Part shown: in pieces, positions 63,737 through 64,000 of the stretch | Layout of the letters: the number at the start of each line of letters is the position of its first letter | Numbering within the stretch: position 1 is the stretch's first letter | Assembly (NCBI GenBank): GCA_002338565.1 | Contig: DDIN01000006.1 | Span: 62,001 to 126,000, forward strand | From: Hyphomonadaceae bacterium UBA1849 | GTDB lineage: Bacteria > Pseudomonadota > Alphaproteobacteria > Caulobacterales > Hyphomonadaceae | Length of the DNA stretch: 64,000 nucleotides | Reading direction: 5' to 3' | Program-made: the position numbers and the translations under genes | The notes under the pieces: generated by a model | Databases searched by the model: none | Seen by the model: only the letters and a program-made list of their open reading frames with translations | Told to the model about the DNA's origin: nothing

Positions 63737-63837
63737 AATCGCAAGCAACGCTTCTACGCCTTCGTCTGGCATTTTCAAGAAGCAAAACTAAAAGCTTTAC
63801 GTGAGTAACGGGGTGAACTGTCTTGTAATTTAGCCAG

Positions 63838-64000
63838 TTAAGTGCCTTGAGACTGAGTCTGCCCCTCAGTTTCAACATTCTCGTCGCTATCTTCGACTTT
63901 CAAAGGCGGTGCAAACGCAAAAGAGAGCCCGATTTCGTGAGACAAATTACCGACGCTTTCGATAAACCATGTAAGGTATTCGTGCAGGCCGTCAGTGAGA
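63838..64000 (-). CDS. Alpha-E domain (DUF403) protein, 3' part only
   Basis: The last 54 codons of a gene that enters from the right edge. The visible protein begins LTDGLHEYLTWFIESVGNL and continues SHEIGLSFAF, then ends in an acidic tail. The GLHEYLTWFI pattern resembles the C-terminal end of alpha-E (COG2307) proteins, and its place upstream of Anbu fits. The frame is open to the window edge, so the start, length and function of the full protein cannot be judged. Confidence 0.7.
   Translation of the reverse strand, partial: LTDGLHEYLTWFIESVGNLSHEIGLSFAFAPPLKVEDSDENVETEGQTQSQGT

Noticed and set aside
63701..63772. A 23-codon frame whose TGA overlaps the Anbu ATG (ATGA)
   Set aside because: No Shine-Dalgarno before its ATG, and a consensus -10 element lies inside it, so the stretch is more likely leader and promoter than a coding sequence.

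Overview
The window is a densely packed stretch of conserved housekeeping genes from an alphaproteobacterium, with GC judged by eye to be in the mid-50s percent. Gene order, the alphaproteobacterial SOS operator (GAAC-N7-GAAC) upstream of lexA, LpxI instead of LpxH, type III pantothenate kinase, RNase J, a short ProRS and a 14-gene complex I cluster all fit this class. A Caulobacterales/Hyphomonadaceae-like marine or aquatic lineage is my best guess, but I cannot prove the family from the sequence alone. I see no insertion sequence, prophage, CRISPR array or integrated island.

Layout. 1-3.3 kb (minus): rpmF, pyrG, secG, tpiA. 3.4-9.9 kb (plus): a PpiD-like periplasmic chaperone followed without a gap by trpE-trpG-trpD-trpC, then lexA behind its own SOS promoter. 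9.9-11.9 kb (minus): comEC. 12-14.8 kb (plus): gltX and gltA, ending in a strong terminator. 14.8-28.9 kb (minus): read in the direction of transcription, rpsB-tsf-pyrH-frr-uppS-cdsA-dxr-rseP-bamA-skp-lpxD-lpxA-lpxI-lpxB, which joins translation, isoprenoid and phospholipid precursors, outer-membrane protein assembly and lipid A synthesis. 29-54.8 kb (minus): read in the direction of transcription, nuoA to nuoN, then birA, coaX, rnj, mce, a DUF1467 gene, proS, lolC/E, lolD and dnaE. 55-59.3 kb (minus): glmS, glmM and a GDP-mannose 4,6-dehydratase-like gene, supplying amino sugar and sugar-nucleotide precursors. 59.5-64 kb is mixed in strand: tesB (plus), a family 4-type glycosyltransferase (minus), tRNA-Val (minus), purU (plus), and then an Anbu proteasome-like peptidase with the 3' end of an alpha-E (DUF403) gene (minus), which is the start of an Anbu-type gene cluster running off the window.

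From 14.8 to 59.3 kb every gene lies on the minus strand, mostly with gaps under 50 bases or 1-4 base overlaps (TAATG, ATGA), so long polycistronic units are likely. Relative to the usual alphaproteobacterial order, two gene sets are missing: fabZ between lpxD and lpxA, and moaC/moeA between trpC and lexA.

I do not find a clearly new biological system here. The features most worth a second look are the Anbu cluster at the right edge, the SOS promoter overlapping the trpC stop codon, alternative hairpins in the rpsB leader, repeated TCAGGTT elements upstream of nuoA, and unusual tails on SecG and NuoE.
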